From: Parelaphostrongylus tenuis
Taxonomy: Eukaryota; Nematoda; Chromadorea; Rhabditida; Metastrongylidae
DNA: 64,000 bases
Assembly (NCBI GenBank): GCA_019055375.1
Contig: JAHQIW010005261.1
Span: 1 to 64,000 of the forward strand
Direction: 5' to 3'
Part shown: positions 33,201-45,139 of the stretch, one piece after another
Numbering within the stretch: position 1 is the first letter of the stretch
How the letters are laid out: each line of letters opens with the position of its first letter
Notes under the pieces: generated by a model
The model's input: the letters and a program-made list of their open reading frames with translations, nothing else
Database searches by the model: none
Told to the model about the DNA's origin: nothing
Made by a program: the position numbers and the translations under genes

Positions 33201-35060
33201 GGAAGAATGACCAACGTTTCAGTGTCCATCACAATGGAACTTCAATTCGTTATTCTTTTTTACAGTTGAAATCCCATGGTACGGTGTACAGCGACGTCTG
33301 CCGACATCAATAAATAAATCAAGCTTACTTCTTTTTCTTTTGGTAAACATTTTCACTGGAGTATTGAACTTAGTCGTCGACACTCATCTTACCGATGACA
33401 TCACCGCGATGTGTATCCTCGTCGGCTACCTTTTCCGCTTATGCTTAGTAGCGCGCTATCGAACTAGATTGAATAGGATTTGATACTTGACGGATTTATA
33501 CTGTACTCCATAATGGTATTAAGTTGGTTCCAAACAAGGAAATAGCTGATATACACTATAGAACAATCGCAACGTCGATTAACACCTCTTGGTGTGCTCA
33601 TATAGGGCAATGCTTAATCATTCGCCCGCTATGCCATTACCCCAGTGGAGGTCTGCCAGCCACAATATCTCGCACTTTCTGTGGTGGCGCCCGATTCTCG
33701 TTATATAACTAAGTTTTTGCTTGCGTTTTGGAACAGTTTTTGCTTATCTTGCACCAACAGTCACCACAGTGATTGAACATTAGGGAACAATGAACAGCTC
33801 GTTAGAATAGTGCTTACAATGTAAGCGATGTCACTTCATAGAGGGCAGAGGCATTTCTGCACCTTTTGACTGACGACGCCCCTCAGACAGCACACTCCAT
33901 TCAACAGCAGTAATCGAAAATGAAAAATTAGGCTTTGGGAATCGTCGTTGATCGCAGGAGGCGTCGCGCTGCTTGCTAGCGAGACATTCACATCAGTCGC
34001 ACCTGCAGATGCTGCCCACCAGCTCTGCCTTGAGATGCGTCGAACGTCATAATAGCAGCTGAGTGAGATGCGACTTGCGCGGCGTGTCACGTTTCATAGC
34101 ACGCACTCCCCAAAGGGTTGAGAGGATAACTCTCCTTGGGCGAGCTACTGTTACTCATTTTCATGGATGAACAACGAATTTAGTACAAAAAGTACAGCAG
34201 GCTACTTTTGCGCACCAAAATGAAAAGGAAAATAAATGCCCTCTGGAGAGGTTTTAGCAACCATTGTGTCCCATGATAGACGGTCTGCACAGATTTAATG
34301 CCGTTGCGAATGTGTTAGGAGTATCTGCTTCGTGCTCCGCCCCACTAGCTACTGTTTTAATAATCTTAAACTACTTTTATTGAAAACATCACAACATTAA
34401 GAAGAAATGTAGTATCCTTAAGCCGTTGAGTAGTTATGGTCGTTTGCTATCGAAATACATGTCTAGTTAACATCTTAGGAGGCTATATTATCATAACTGG
34501 TATAACGGCTCTTCTACACCAAATCCATTTAAGACCCTCTACTCGTTTGCAACTACTTTGTAATATTGGTCTAGTAGATTATCGCTAATACTTTCTTTTT
34601 TTTTGATGTGGTTAGGCTTGCCTCATAATTTGATAATGCCATATGCTGCAATCAGTGATATAAGCTATTTTGCACTTCTCTTTGAATGAATTCTTGTAAC
34701 AATGGTCGCTCAAAGGATGTGATGAAGATATATAATGATCCCAAGTTATTATTTGGTGAGATTTATTATGCATTCTCTATCTCCATGCTTTTTGACCCTA
34801 TGTTCCAATAATTTCAGATAGTAAATAGTCTCCTTGAGATGGGATGCTTGAGAGCTAATAACAAATCAGGTTGTGCTTGTGGCCAACGTATATTATCTTT
34901 ATATTCACAGGGTACCAACTGTTGTGAATAGTTCAAAAGAAGCGGCGAAGTGAGGACGGTAGGATACATCTCCTTTTACTACTTCCAACGAAATAACTAG
35001 AAGAGGTTCCAATGCTGCGATTTTGCGATTTTCCTGCACATCACACTACCTTTCGAGTCT
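30261..35060. other. Long stretch without recognised genes
   Basis: AT-rich throughout. The only structured piece I see is at 33,370-33,430, where the minus-strand GATGTCATCGGTAAGATGAG and neighbours resemble the flank of the hammerhead-like repeat at 44.0 kb; the ribozyme core itself is not recognisable. A GC-richer patch occurs at 33,950-34,090. Confidence 0.4.
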
Positions 35061-35074
35061 AGAATTCTTCAAAG

Positions 35075-35366
35075 CACTTGAAAGCGCGAGTGGCTCAATG
35101 TTTGGAGGGGCTTTGCGAACATGATCGATCAACTAATGGTCGATTCTTCGATCCCGCACTCAAGGTCAACCCAACTTTCTATCCCTCCAGGGCAACTAGA
35201 CTTACGCCACACTTTTCTGAGAGGATAGCAGCACTGATTTGACACATCGTTAGGGCATCGAGAGTTATTCCAAAGGTCAAATATGCATTCTGTCACCTCT
35301 AATGAAGCTAAAAACTGACAACGAATGCATGGCGGTCCCTTCGGTGTTAATCAACGGGACCTTAAT
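35075..35366 (+). repeat. tRNA-derived SINE (strongylid-type), copy 1
   Basis: Collinear with the complete copy at 61,151-61,457: A-box-like head (GCGAGTGGCTCAATGTTTGG), B-box region TTCGATCCCGCACTCA, middle CTATCCCTCCAGGGCAACTAG and tail with CACCTCTAATGAAGC, CGAATGCATGGCG and AACGGGACCTTAATCCTA. No protein. The flanks are too eroded to define a target duplication. Confidence 0.7.
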
Positions 35367-37127
35367 CCTATATCCATTCCTGAATACTTGACCGAAAAAC
35401 ACATTTTTGATAACTAAATCTCGGAACAATCTTCCTAGGTTGCACGAGAACAGTAGTGTCAGATTTTCATGATATCTTTAACAAATTAAACGCTCTGGAA
35501 ACAGATGTAGCAGCAGCAGATCACAAACAGAAGGAAAATCATGTTTATGACTTAGTCAATATTTTTCGAGCATTTTCGCTAACGATATTCTCCATAGCTC
35601 TAATCCTTGCACCATAATGCAACACGATTCGCCATAGATAGTACCTTGAATGCCGCAATAAGATTATCAGTGAATCTGAGAAAGTCAAAAAAAAAACAGC
35701 AAGACTTAAGTTAACATCAAAATGGAGGTTTTTAATGATTGCTTCTCACTTGTGTTGTGTTCAGCATTCTTGGTTGAATTCTTGTAACGAGAACAGTTTG
35801 ACTGACCTGGTCAATCGGACCTCGTACTAAGTCTGCTTAAAGTCTTCATAACAAGGGACTCCACCTGAAGATAAGTTCTTTCTTTTGTGCTTGAGCTTTA
35901 TGCCATTGTGTTGATATGAAGTTACATCAAGAATTTGAAATATATATAGATTTTGCGGCAATCATTGTAGAAAGTGATGGGAGTCATTATATACGGAATG
36001 AAGACTATCATAATCGATATCGATGGACAGATTAGGCCCGTTATCGTGCTGCATTTTCAACCTTCTGGACACGAGACCTTTTTCGCTTTGTCCTTAGACT
36101 TTTCAGCTGCCGTTTGATGGCTTAAATCTTGGCGATTTCGATAATGTGCATGAGTTTTAAGAAGGCTCTTAGTGTAAAGTAAGAACGAAAATAAGATCAC
36201 ATTTCACACGCATTGCGCATTTTTTGCTTGGCTAAGGGGTTGGCGAATGATCTTCAACAGATTATAGTAGTCATTAAATAGTAAAAATTTTGACGATTCT
36301 GGGCATTTCCTTATGCTAAGCGTTGCCGAGGTGCTATTGATACTATTTGTTGAATATTAGCGAAGCAATGCAACATTACTGTTAATAATGCAGAGTGAAT
36401 ATTACAATAATCGTGATGGCTTTTGAGGATTCTAAAACTAAGGTTAGATTTGGAAAGGATTTTTGTGAAGCGCTGGAAAAGCGAAAAGAAGAATAAGTTT
36501 CACCCTTCTAGTAATTAGGGCATTGCTTAGACTTCACAGTGGGTATATTTGGGGAATATAAAATGAAAATGAAAGACTGGTGCCGATAGAACGATAAAAA
36601 CAAAGTCTGTTCTACAATACTACGACGTAAAACCTGGAACACTTCATGTAAGAGGAGGGGTTTACGTATAAGTAACGCAAATCGCCCCTTTCGAGGCGAA
36701 TTCAAGTTCGCTGCGCAGCGTAACTAGATAGACGCACAACAGTGCACGCCGAACTGCTGTTATAATAAATAAATATAAATAATGTTATAAATAATTTAGC
36801 TGCTGTAGCATACTATGCCTTCTCAAAATTGAGAACATCGTCGAAATAAACAAAAATTTATGCCATCGAATGGCTGCTACACGGCTGAGGAAAAAACAAA
36901 AAAGGCTTTGCCCACAAAAGGTTAAAATGGGTCGCGATAATGCAATAGTATTATTATACTATTATTATTCCAACTATTATCATTATTCAAGTCGATTATA
37001 CCGGCTATTGAAAATGCTAGCCAAGACCTTTAAATACTTTTTAAACAAAAATTAAAAATATGTAAAAAAGCATAAACTTCAGCAAAAAAGAAGGGAATCT
37101 GAATCAAATTCATTTAGTTATTAAAGA
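35367..37127. other. Region beyond the 3' end of the Rpn9 pseudogene
   Basis: The last third of Rpn9 (winged-helix and C-terminal helix) should lie here on the minus strand but was not found. At 36,105-36,165 there is a single unit of the repeat seen as an array at 49.1-49.7 kb (GTTTGATGGCTTAAATCTTG). Otherwise nothing recognised. Confidence 0.4.
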
Positions 37128-40100
37128 CTTGAAATCTCAAAGCAATTTCTTTAAAGGCAATCTTACGCTCTTTCGATGGGCGAGCAAAGGCTGGCTATAA
37201 ATCGAGTTTTATGAATAAAACATTGCAAAGATTCATATGTACGAAATGTCAAAAGTTTGGAACAAATCTAATAGGTTCAGCTGAACATATTTCCATGATG
37301 GCAAGGAGACAAATTTTGCCAACGAAAAAATTCTTTTTCTTTTAAGGTTGTCCCATTCTAACTAGTGCTTTTCTAGTGCATAGAATTTGCTGAGATCAAC
37401 ACTGGTAAGTGCATACAACACTTAAATGGGAGGCAAGATTACGAGCTATTAAGTAGATTGGCTATTAGTCAAGGAAAGCGTAGAAAAAAACTCGAAGAAA
37501 GAAGTTTGACGCTCACATCAGCCAACCATTTCTCTTTTGAGCCATCAAATACTTTCAGAATAGGCTGAGCCAACTGAAAACTTACCATTCGGAAATAGGA
37601 AAATGTAGTCAAAAGGGTTTCTATTGGTCGATTGCCTACTATATATAAATATCACTAGAAAAATTCCATGCATACCGCCTTAATATGAAAACAAATTATA
37701 TAGTAAAATGTTGATGATGGTTAGTAACTCCATGAAAACTTTTTGAAAAAAATATTAGAACCTATTCTTTTGCCAAAGTTGTCATTCTCGCCAAGAAATG
37801 CCGCAGATTCGATTGATACGGTCTAAACATCATTTAAAATACAAAAATAATAAAAGCTTTGTGACTGCCGGACTCACCTACACATGCTTTTCCTCCGCAG
37901 TCATCTTGCCGATGTCTTCAACTCTAAGATAGCGAAGCGCTTCACGATAGTATCCGGCAAAATCTCCAATCTCCTTGAGGTACATGGCACTTACCTAAAC
38001 ATACGCTCTTAATAAGAGGGCAGAAGATGACGGAGAAAAAACTTCGCGACCTTGTAGAAGGGAGCATAAGCCTCTGTGACACCAACAAAACTGTCGATTT
38101 TTACTGCAAGTGAACTCCGTAAGATCCTGAACAGCATGAATAATTGGGCAACATAAAGAAAGATAGATTTCAAAAAACATTGAACGTCGCCAGAAGTCTT
38201 ACCCTGACTCTCTTGATGTCAACCAGACGTTCGCCCTCTTCTTTGTGATTGAGTCTAAGTTCAATTTGACAGGCATGGATTTGAACAATAGCGACCTGTA
38301 GTGAAATAAACGGAAATATTGAATTCTGATGAAGAAAGTTTCATAAATATGGGAGAAAACGAAGTAAGCATGTCTGATCGTTTCTAGATAACGCGTATAT
38401 TTGAAGATATGCGATTGTTTAGACGACCTTTCGATGGAGAAAACTTTTACACTAGACTTACAGTGATCAACAGCTTGTAGAACAACGATTTCAGTGCTGT
38501 ACTTACTTTCTCAAAACGCCATCATTGTGCACTGAAGAATCAAAGATGAGGTTATGCTTCAGCTTCGGTTAGTTCGTTTGCTCGGCTAGCGTCTGTGCAT
38601 GGCCTTCCACGAAACTTTTAGTACTCATTTGAAAGGGTGAAAGCGATGATTCTGGGACTAAATTTGGCTATCAAAAACGCCTTAAAAATGCAGAGCAGAA
38701 GCAAAAAAAACGTTGCAATTCACCCTTCGAGTATCACATCCCTTCATAAGAGCTATATACGCACTAGCCAAATACGAGAGTGTAGAGGAGATCGCGGAGC
38801 ATTGGAATGTCAAAACAGACCGAAGAATTTTTTCGGAGAGAAAAAAAAGAAATTTTTTTAAATTAATGGACATCGCTCCGGACGGACAGTTGAAATCGCA
38901 GCAACGCGGAGCGATTTCTGTTATTTAATCATAGATTTGCTTCTGTTTCAAAACATTCGTATATTTTTCCTGTAGCAATTGTAGAACAACGTTGTTTCTG
39001 TCTATCTATGCGCAGTAGCCTTTTGATTTCGCTTTATATTACGAAGTAAATAGGTGTAGAATCTAAGCAATAGGCTCTTTCAAGTGCGAAACATAATCTT
39101 CACTTCGTTCTCACAACGCAAACTGGAAAGTATTTCGGAAAGCAAGTTTAATTTTGTAATGACCGGTATTCAAGCTCTCGAATGGGTACTAGAATTCTAG
39201 TGAAAGGCCAATCACAGATGAAAGCCGCACAAACGAAGTAAACCACAGGTGAAACGAATTACCCTGCTTGCTCCCACAGCGCCGTAAGATGTCCTTCTAA
39301 GAGGCATTTAAGTATTGCCGATTCTCGAATGTATTGAAATGACTACTAAAAGTTTAGGGAAAGCTCTCTCTACTGGAAAAATGCATCCAAATAATCGCCC
39401 ACTCTAACAAATTTAAGCTGTCCCAAATGAGTCAAGGGTGAGGTAATATTTCTACTATTCTCAAATCACCTTGTCCTTGCTGACGGTCTCTTCAATTTTT
39501 GGAAGGAAATCGTAGGTAGCATCTTTGTCCGAAATTCAAATGAGGATGGTTGGGTGGCACAAATACTGTGAAAAATATAATGGCTAACTTTGGCTGAAAA
39601 CATATTTAGCGATAGGCAAGACGATTTCAACGAGCTGGGGAGCATTTATACGGTGTTCGAAGTCCAAGATGAACCTAAATTTCCGTAGAAAAGATTGATA
39701 AGTATATATACGTTTTCTAACAAAACTCACTGGTTACATATGCATTATAGAATTCCTTCTGGTTCAATGTCGTCGTGAAAGCTGGCTTGTCCTGAGCTGC
39801 ACGAACTTTCTGATTATGTGCCATAAGCTAGATTGCAACACAATAAGTAACTGCGCCATAATTGAAGCGAAAGCTTTAACATTCAGCGGAGTTATTCTGC
39901 GTAAGCATGTCCTCATTACTTTACCACTACCGATAGAAATAATGAGATTCTGCTGTCCAGAACAGCGAGCATTTTGCCTCACACGCTGTTGCAGAACCAC
40001 TGAAAACAATGTTGGAGGTGAAACTCGTACCAGTTGTAACCGACAGCCATTTTAAGATAAGAAATTGTGTTGTACAGTGGAGGACCAGTAAACTCCTTGT

Positions 40101-40699
40101 GTGGAAAAAGTCAGTTCTCACGCAATAAGATAAAACTGGGAAATCGGAACTGGGTATGGAGTAGCGTTGTTAGTGGTGAGAAGCATGAGAAAGCAATGTG
40201 ATAAACGATGTACTGGTTCAATCCCCTCCCCAATACTTCCTTGCAATCAATGCGCTTGTGCAGAGATTCGGTTCCATCGATTCCTACAAGTAAACCTAAG
40301 CCTAATCGTGTTCTCATGATTTTTTATTTGAAGAAATCAACTAGAAATAGAAACACACTTTGAAAATTGATGGGATTACACCTCTTCAAAAGGGACCAAA
40401 AAACCAACGGACGTCTTAGCGGAACGCCTGGGAACGGCTAGCTCCGAGATTGCAAAGGGAGATGTCTCGATTAACATTCTACGACTTTCATGAAGAAGGC
40501 GAAATCCTCAAGGGCCAGTTGCAGCGCGTGATCAACGAAATATATACGAAGACTTTGTTGGAAAACGAATACGAAGAACAGAACTGGATACAAGAATTGT
40601 TGGAGTCCGCTCAGTGACTAATGATGAGGGATTTTATGAAAATGAACAAGAAATTGGAGGAATGATGTGTATGGAGAGATGTGGTCCCATTCCGCTTTG

Positions 40700-40833
40700 T
40701 CTAAGTCTAAACCTAAACCTAAATGTAAGGCGAAGCGTAAGGCTATGCCTAAGCCTAAACTTAAGCCTAAGTCTAAATCTAGGCCTAAGCTTAAGCCCAG
40801 ACCTCAACCCAAGGCTAAGCCTAAGCCTAAGTC
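40700..40833. repeat. Degenerate interstitial telomere-type array (GCCTAA/TTAGGC)
   Basis: Six exact GCCTAA hexamers plus variants ACCTAA, TCTAAA, CTTAAG and GCTAAG in 6-bp register over about 134 bp. TTAGGC, its reverse complement, is the telomere repeat of most nematodes. The register produces lysine-proline (plus) and arginine-leucine (minus) open frames that are repeat artefacts. It lies inside intron 1 of the Rpn9 pseudogene. Confidence 0.8.
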
Positions 40834-40864
40834 TTCTGAAGAATTGAATGGCAAGCAAAAACTC

Positions 40865-40932
40865 GACTTCAGACAGGAATTGAACTGGCATTTCATCCAT
40901 ACCGGGGACGCTTGTATCACTACGCCACCGAG
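40865..40932 (-). repeat. tRNA-like SINE head fragment
   Basis: Minus strand: CGGTGGCGTAGTGATACAAG (A-box-like) and CAGTTCAATTCCTG (B-box-like), directly next to the telomere-type array. The acceptor stem is not formed. Same family as 5.1 kb. Confidence 0.5.
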
Positions 40933-41168
40933 GCCATCGCTTGAGCCTTTTGGAATTTCTTATTCAACTAAATCAATCAAGAAAATACTCTAACAATTGA
41001 TGATGCTACAAGTGTACTCACAAGATCGTGGGAAATAAAAATAATAAAACTAATAAAAAACCCCTACTTTCTTGTATAGAGCTGTTCGAACTTCAGCCAG
41101 ATATCTGCAATATCGCTTCTGGTTGACTTCTTGTTCTTGGCCAGATAGGCTTCCTCACTCTCAGCCAT

Positions 41169-41640
41169 CACAGCATGAAGCGACGATGGAACTGAAAGGC
41201 TTCTAAACAGATGGCAATGATGAAATGAATGCAAATGCAAACGGGCGAACGTCATGAACGAAACGAACGCAGTTGACGTGTAAGTAGTTACTGCTAGAAA
41301 CAATGTAAATTGAGGCGGAATCGAATAACGATTTCTAGTAACTTCTTTTAATAACCATCAAAGTGCCCTAAACCCGGATTCAAGAGCAAAAAATGGAGGA
41401 AAAAACTCATCATGTGCAAATGTACGTCATAAAACATGTTCCTCCACGCGATTTCATGCCACCCCTTAGACCAGCGCAGTGTGCTAGGGAGAAGATATTA
41501 TCACTGAGTTATCTCTGATTTTGAGAGAACGATTCACTTCTGTGCATTAGAAAATGATTTTTTTTGAACCTCGACAAAATCAATCGGAATTTTCCTGGAT
41601 GAGTGAACTGTACGTGGTTTTACGTAACAAAACCGTTCCA
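41169..41640. other. Upstream flank of the Rpn9 pseudogene
   Basis: A promoter would be expected here on the minus strand, but no TATA box or other element stands out. Confidence 0.35.
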
Positions 41641-41649
41641 TCGATTATT

Positions 41650-42050
41650 GAGATCTCGCTCAAAGGCATGGTAATCTGCTAACATATCTTGAGCCTTTCA
41701 TGAGATTTGATATGACATTTATCAAAGAGCTCAAGACATGTTATCAGATTATATGTCTATGAGCGAGGTCCCAACAGTCGACTGAAAGGTTATGTTCTAT
41801 ATGCTCAGATCAGCCGTACGCCATGCATTTGATATTCAGTCACTGAGAATGAACGCCACAGTGATCCTTGCATAGTACGTCGGGCGTAAAAAATTCACCG
41901 CCGATTCTCTTTTCTAGGGGATATCTCTCTGCAACGAACTGACTGAACAGAAACACACCGTGCTACTAATGAGGCTGAATTGCCGAAGCACGTGTTTAAC
42001 ATCTTACAAGTGCCATAGCGGATCTCATGAAAGGCTCACGATAATTTGAG
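41650..42050. mobile_element. Inverted-repeat element with hammerhead motif, diverged
   Basis: The end at 42,005-42,045 (AAGTGCCATAGCGGATCTCATG, AAAGGCTCA) and its inverted partner at 41,665-41,705 (AATCTGCTAA, TGAGCCTTTCATGAGATT) match in reverse complement. It contains motif H7. Same general family as 13-15 kb. Confidence 0.5.
41961..42003 (+). ncRNA. Hammerhead-ribozyme-like motif (H7)
   Basis: GTGCTA, core CTAATGA (G5 to A), stem II GGCTGAATTGCC, box GAAG instead of GAAA, and CACGTGT. The stem I partner is eroded. Clearly decayed. Confidence 0.5.
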
Positions 42051-42690
42051 TGCGTGGGCATGCTAGCTCAATAAATACTTTTATACTAATCTTGTTTTCT
42101 GTCTACCAGGAAAGTTGGACCACTAAAGTTTTTTTTCAAAAAGAATGCAGCACAAAGCATCGGATGGCCTTATTTTGTGGTTCTAGCTGTTCGAGTGCTA
42201 AGGATAATGTTCGTTCACGTCAATCGGTACTTTTCTGTTATCTCCACCCCATTTGAGGCCTTCGCTAAAACGTAATTTTGTTTTCACTTGAAGCGTAAGT
42301 TGTTAATTGATAGCTCAGATCAAGTGAAAATCAAATGGCAAATTTTAATTCTCAAATAGCTTGTATCTGGCGCTGTAACAGTTGAAATAAGCTTTGTTTC
42401 ATTTTTTGGCATTTCTCGCCTAAAAGGTTTTTTATAATCATTTCATAGGATTGGATGGAACAAGTCTTAGTGATCTCAGTGATATATTTGGTGTTTTGAA
42501 AGGAGTTCTTAGAGTTCCCAATAGGACGAAATAGGCGCCTATATAGCACTAGACCTTTCGGCTCAAAACAAGTAATATCCTTATCAGATTAAATCATTTT
42601 GAGCGGGTCTGTAAAAAAGCAGTCGATAGCAGAAGTATAGTTCTTAGAGCGTTGTAACTGTCAAAATAATTAGGCTTCGCACTCAGCACC
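42051..42690. other. Intergenic, nothing recognised
   Basis: No supported feature. At 42,455-42,550 a segment (CAGTGATATATTTGGTGTTTTGAAA) faintly resembles the repeat unit of the 49.1-kb array. Confidence 0.35.
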
Positions 42691-42721
42691 CCTACTCACA
42701 AGAAAACTACCGAAAGGCATC

Positions 42722-42764
42722 GTGCTACCGATGAGGTTGTAATGCCAAAACATGTGCCTAGCAC
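42722..42764 (+). ncRNA. Hammerhead-ribozyme-like motif (H8)
   Basis: Stem I GTGCTA/TAGCAC is a perfect 6 bp; core CCGATGA (U4 to C); stem II GGTTGTAATGCC; box AAAA-like (CCAAAAC); stem III ACATGTG. Followed by AAGTGCCATAACAGAC, the flank shared with H3 and H4. Decayed. Confidence 0.55.
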
Positions 42765-42849
42765 TTTATAAGTGCCATAACAGACCTCTTGAAAAGCTTA
42801 AGATATATTATCAGATTATAATAACTGAGCAAAATATTATGCAGCAAGC

Positions 42850-44010
42850 TGGTGTTAGCTTAGTAATATAAAAATTTATGGAATAGACCTTGCACATAAC
42901 CTTGTGCCTGCTAGAAAAAGTTGAATCATTGTCTATTTATATTTAAAAGTAACACAACGCAAGGATTGGATGAGCTTATTTGTGACTTCAACTACTCAGT
43001 CGCTCAGGTGGTGTTTGCTTGCATCAATGTCGTTGATTATCACTTTCACGCCATTCAGAATAATGTGGTCAGCGTGGTTGTTTGAAAAACCTGCTCAGGA
43101 TTAAACAGGTAGGAACTGAAAATTATTTCAGAAGAATTAACGTCTACATGTGAATAGCTTAACAACAATAACCAATAAATACAAAGGTCCCTCATAACTC
43201 CAAAATATTAGTGAGAAATTTTCAACTCGGAAACGTAAAATACCATATTTCTGCTCGAATATCGAAGCATTTACGAATAAGAAAAATATGGCCCAGGAAT
43301 TTCACTGCTTTAGGCAATTGATGGCCTTGAGTCTAGGATTGATAGTATTTTTAAAATATAATATATCAATTCTGCTTTCATGTAGAACGGTGTTCCTTCT
43401 GAATTGGCCAAAATTCGTTGGCTAACAACAGCGTCACATTAAATACAAAAGAACAACGTCGCAGCAAAAGTTCGTTGCTAAGGAATTGAGTTGAAACGAC
43501 AAGGAGCAGCTTATTCAGCTGTATTTGATAGATACAACATTCTCATAAGTGGCAATGATCCTACAATGCTAACTGTGCCTTTGGTCTATTACTAGAGAAT
43601 AGGACAAAATATAATTCAATGTTCAAATCAGAAAATCTTGCCAGCGTCAAATTAATGTAAAAACTTCGCGATCTTCGGCTACCAGAAATACCACTCACAT
43701 GGAGGTATGAATATGTTTAACAACAAATTTCCAATTTCACTTACTGAGGTCTGAGTAAGACATTTCTTAATTAACACGTTCAAGCCTTCGCTGTCGAAGT
43801 AGCATTTCTGTAAATTGACCAATGAGTGCTTCCACAATCTGATTGTAAGAAACATTGAATGCAAAAGAGCGATCGTCTATGTTTGCGTACATCACTCTAA
43901 GCAGATAAAACCATAAAAGTGAGGTCATTTGGTGATCAACGGTGTATTACTTCTGAGTTATGAACCACGTTTGCTTTCAATTTTTATAAGCTTAGCTTGG
44001 GTAATAAACT
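42850..44010. other. Intergenic, nothing recognised
   Basis: No recognised coding, RNA or repeat feature. Confidence 0.4.
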
Positions 44011-44018
44011 CTTATTAC

Positions 44019-44053
44019 GGCTAACACTTTGACGGCTCCGCCTTCATTTATGT
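44019..44053 (-). ncRNA. Penelope-type hammerhead-like remnant (H14)
   Basis: Minus strand ATGAAGGCGGAGCCGTCAAAG then GTGTTAGCC: recognisable by stem II GGCGGAGCCGTC and GTTAGCC, but the CTGANGA box and GAAA are both changed. Not functional. Confidence 0.4.
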
Positions 44054-44381
44054 CACCGTGATTTGCGTCGACTGCCCACAGCAGTCGTTTTATTTGCGAT
44101 GAATAAGATGAAACACCGCACTAGCAAAGAAGCGTTTCAACAGTTGCTCTTTTATATAGAGCACTAGCCTGCCGAAATAAGCTTAAAGCACTCGGGTTAC
44201 TGGTCTTTCGCCGGTCGTTCTACCGATATTATCCGCTCTTTTGATGATAGTCTTCCTATGGCTAAGAGATTCCTTAGCCGTACCAGAATTAAGTAGTATT
44301 CGCAAAGGCGAAGTGCGTGCCTTGTCCCTTGTGGATTGTGGTCATACTAGGCGGTGAATGTTTCCGTAGGCATGTATTAGG

Positions 44382-44388
44382 GAGTATA

Positions 44389-44427
<39 letters not shown>

Positions 44428-44441
44428 TATATATATATATG
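44382..44441. repeat. (TA)n microsatellite
   Basis: About 60 bp of TA dinucleotides with three slips (ATATTATA). Confidence 0.9.
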
Positions 44442-44449
44442 TACACATA

Positions 44450-45130
44450 TATCAGTATCAAAGGACATATTTTATCAATGCATAAACCGCACTATTTTTC
44501 TCAGAAACCTAAAAGACTTTCAAAATGTAAAGACTGTTGTGTTAGGACGTGCAAGGTAGTAAATATACGTGCAATTCAAACTGTACAACTATCATCAGGA
44601 TGAATGTATTGAAAAATGTTGACCGGTGGTGATTTTCATGGAATGGTTGTCTTTGCATGATGTTATTTGTTCAAGCTGTTGATTATTAAATGAATATGTT
44701 GAGGAAAACGTTCACAATATCAACTGTAAATCCTACTTGGAAAAAGAGTTAAATACTCCGAAAGCAAAATGTTAGCTTTCTTTTGCTAGAAGCACAAACA
44801 GATAATATTCTTTCTACGATCCAAGCTTCTTACTGAAATCGTTACATTTCGATTTTTCGAATGGTACACAATAGTTTGGTGAAAATCTTCTGTTGTGGAA
44901 AAAACCAAGGAATCGCAGCATTTCTACGAAATTCGTATCTAATCGCAAGGATTTTCGAGGCAAATGGGTAATATTCTTATTGTATAGACGTCTACAGTAG
45001 TCTTCTCAATGATTGCCTACCTTTTTAACAGTAAAGTTTAAGACTTAAAATCTTACTGTTTCTTCCAAAAAATTCACTATGAAGTTGAGGCAACGCACTT
45101 CAAAACCAAGATTTCATATTTTTCCTGGTT
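44450..45130. other. Intergenic, nothing recognised
   Basis: No recognised feature. Confidence 0.35.
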
Positions 45131-45139
45131 AGAATAACG

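Larger units (their letters stand above)
37128..41168 (-). pseudogene. rpn-9: 26S proteasome lid subunit Rpn9/PSMD13, unprocessed pseudogene
   Basis: Rpn9 is a PCI-domain subunit of the proteasome lid. Eleven exon blocks align in order with PSMD13: 41,168-41,068 (MAESEEAYLAKNK ... IWLKFEQLYTRK); 39,827-39,731 (RAAQDKPAFTTTLNQKEFYN); 39,674-39,589 (FILDFEHRINAPQLVEIVLP); 39,528-39,470 (DKDATYDFLPKIEETVSKDK); 38,295-38,203 (VAIVQIHACQIELRLNHKEE); 38,103-38,042 (SFVGVTEAYAPFYKVAK); 37,994-37,878 (YLKEIGDFAGYYREALRYL); 37,822-37,764 (AAFLGENDNFGK); 37,573-37,517 (LAQPILKVFDGSKEKWLAD); 37,420-37,288 (LYALTSVDLSKFYALEKH ... KICLLAIMEI); 37,190-37,128 (ARPSKERKIAFKEIALRFQ). Many splice sites are intact. 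Lesions: a frameshift in exon 2 (LWH in one frame, QKVRAAQ in another); lost phase at the exon 2/3 junction; exon 4 acceptor TTTCGG; exon 6 phase and donor lost; TAG as last codon of exon 7 (CAG expected); TAG and frameshift in exon 10; exon 11 donor lost; and the remaining C-terminus absent. Introns show it is a duplicated, not retrocopied, gene. Confidence 0.88.

Noticed and set aside
33370..33430. Minus-strand coding end reading GDVIGKMSVDD then stop
   Set aside because: It matches the flank of the hammerhead-like repeat at 44.0 kb rather than any protein I know, and lacks upstream exons.
40614..40993. Lys-Pro-rich (plus) and Arg/Leu-rich (minus) proteins
   Set aside because: The frames are produced by the 6-bp register of the degenerate telomere-type repeat and have no gene context.
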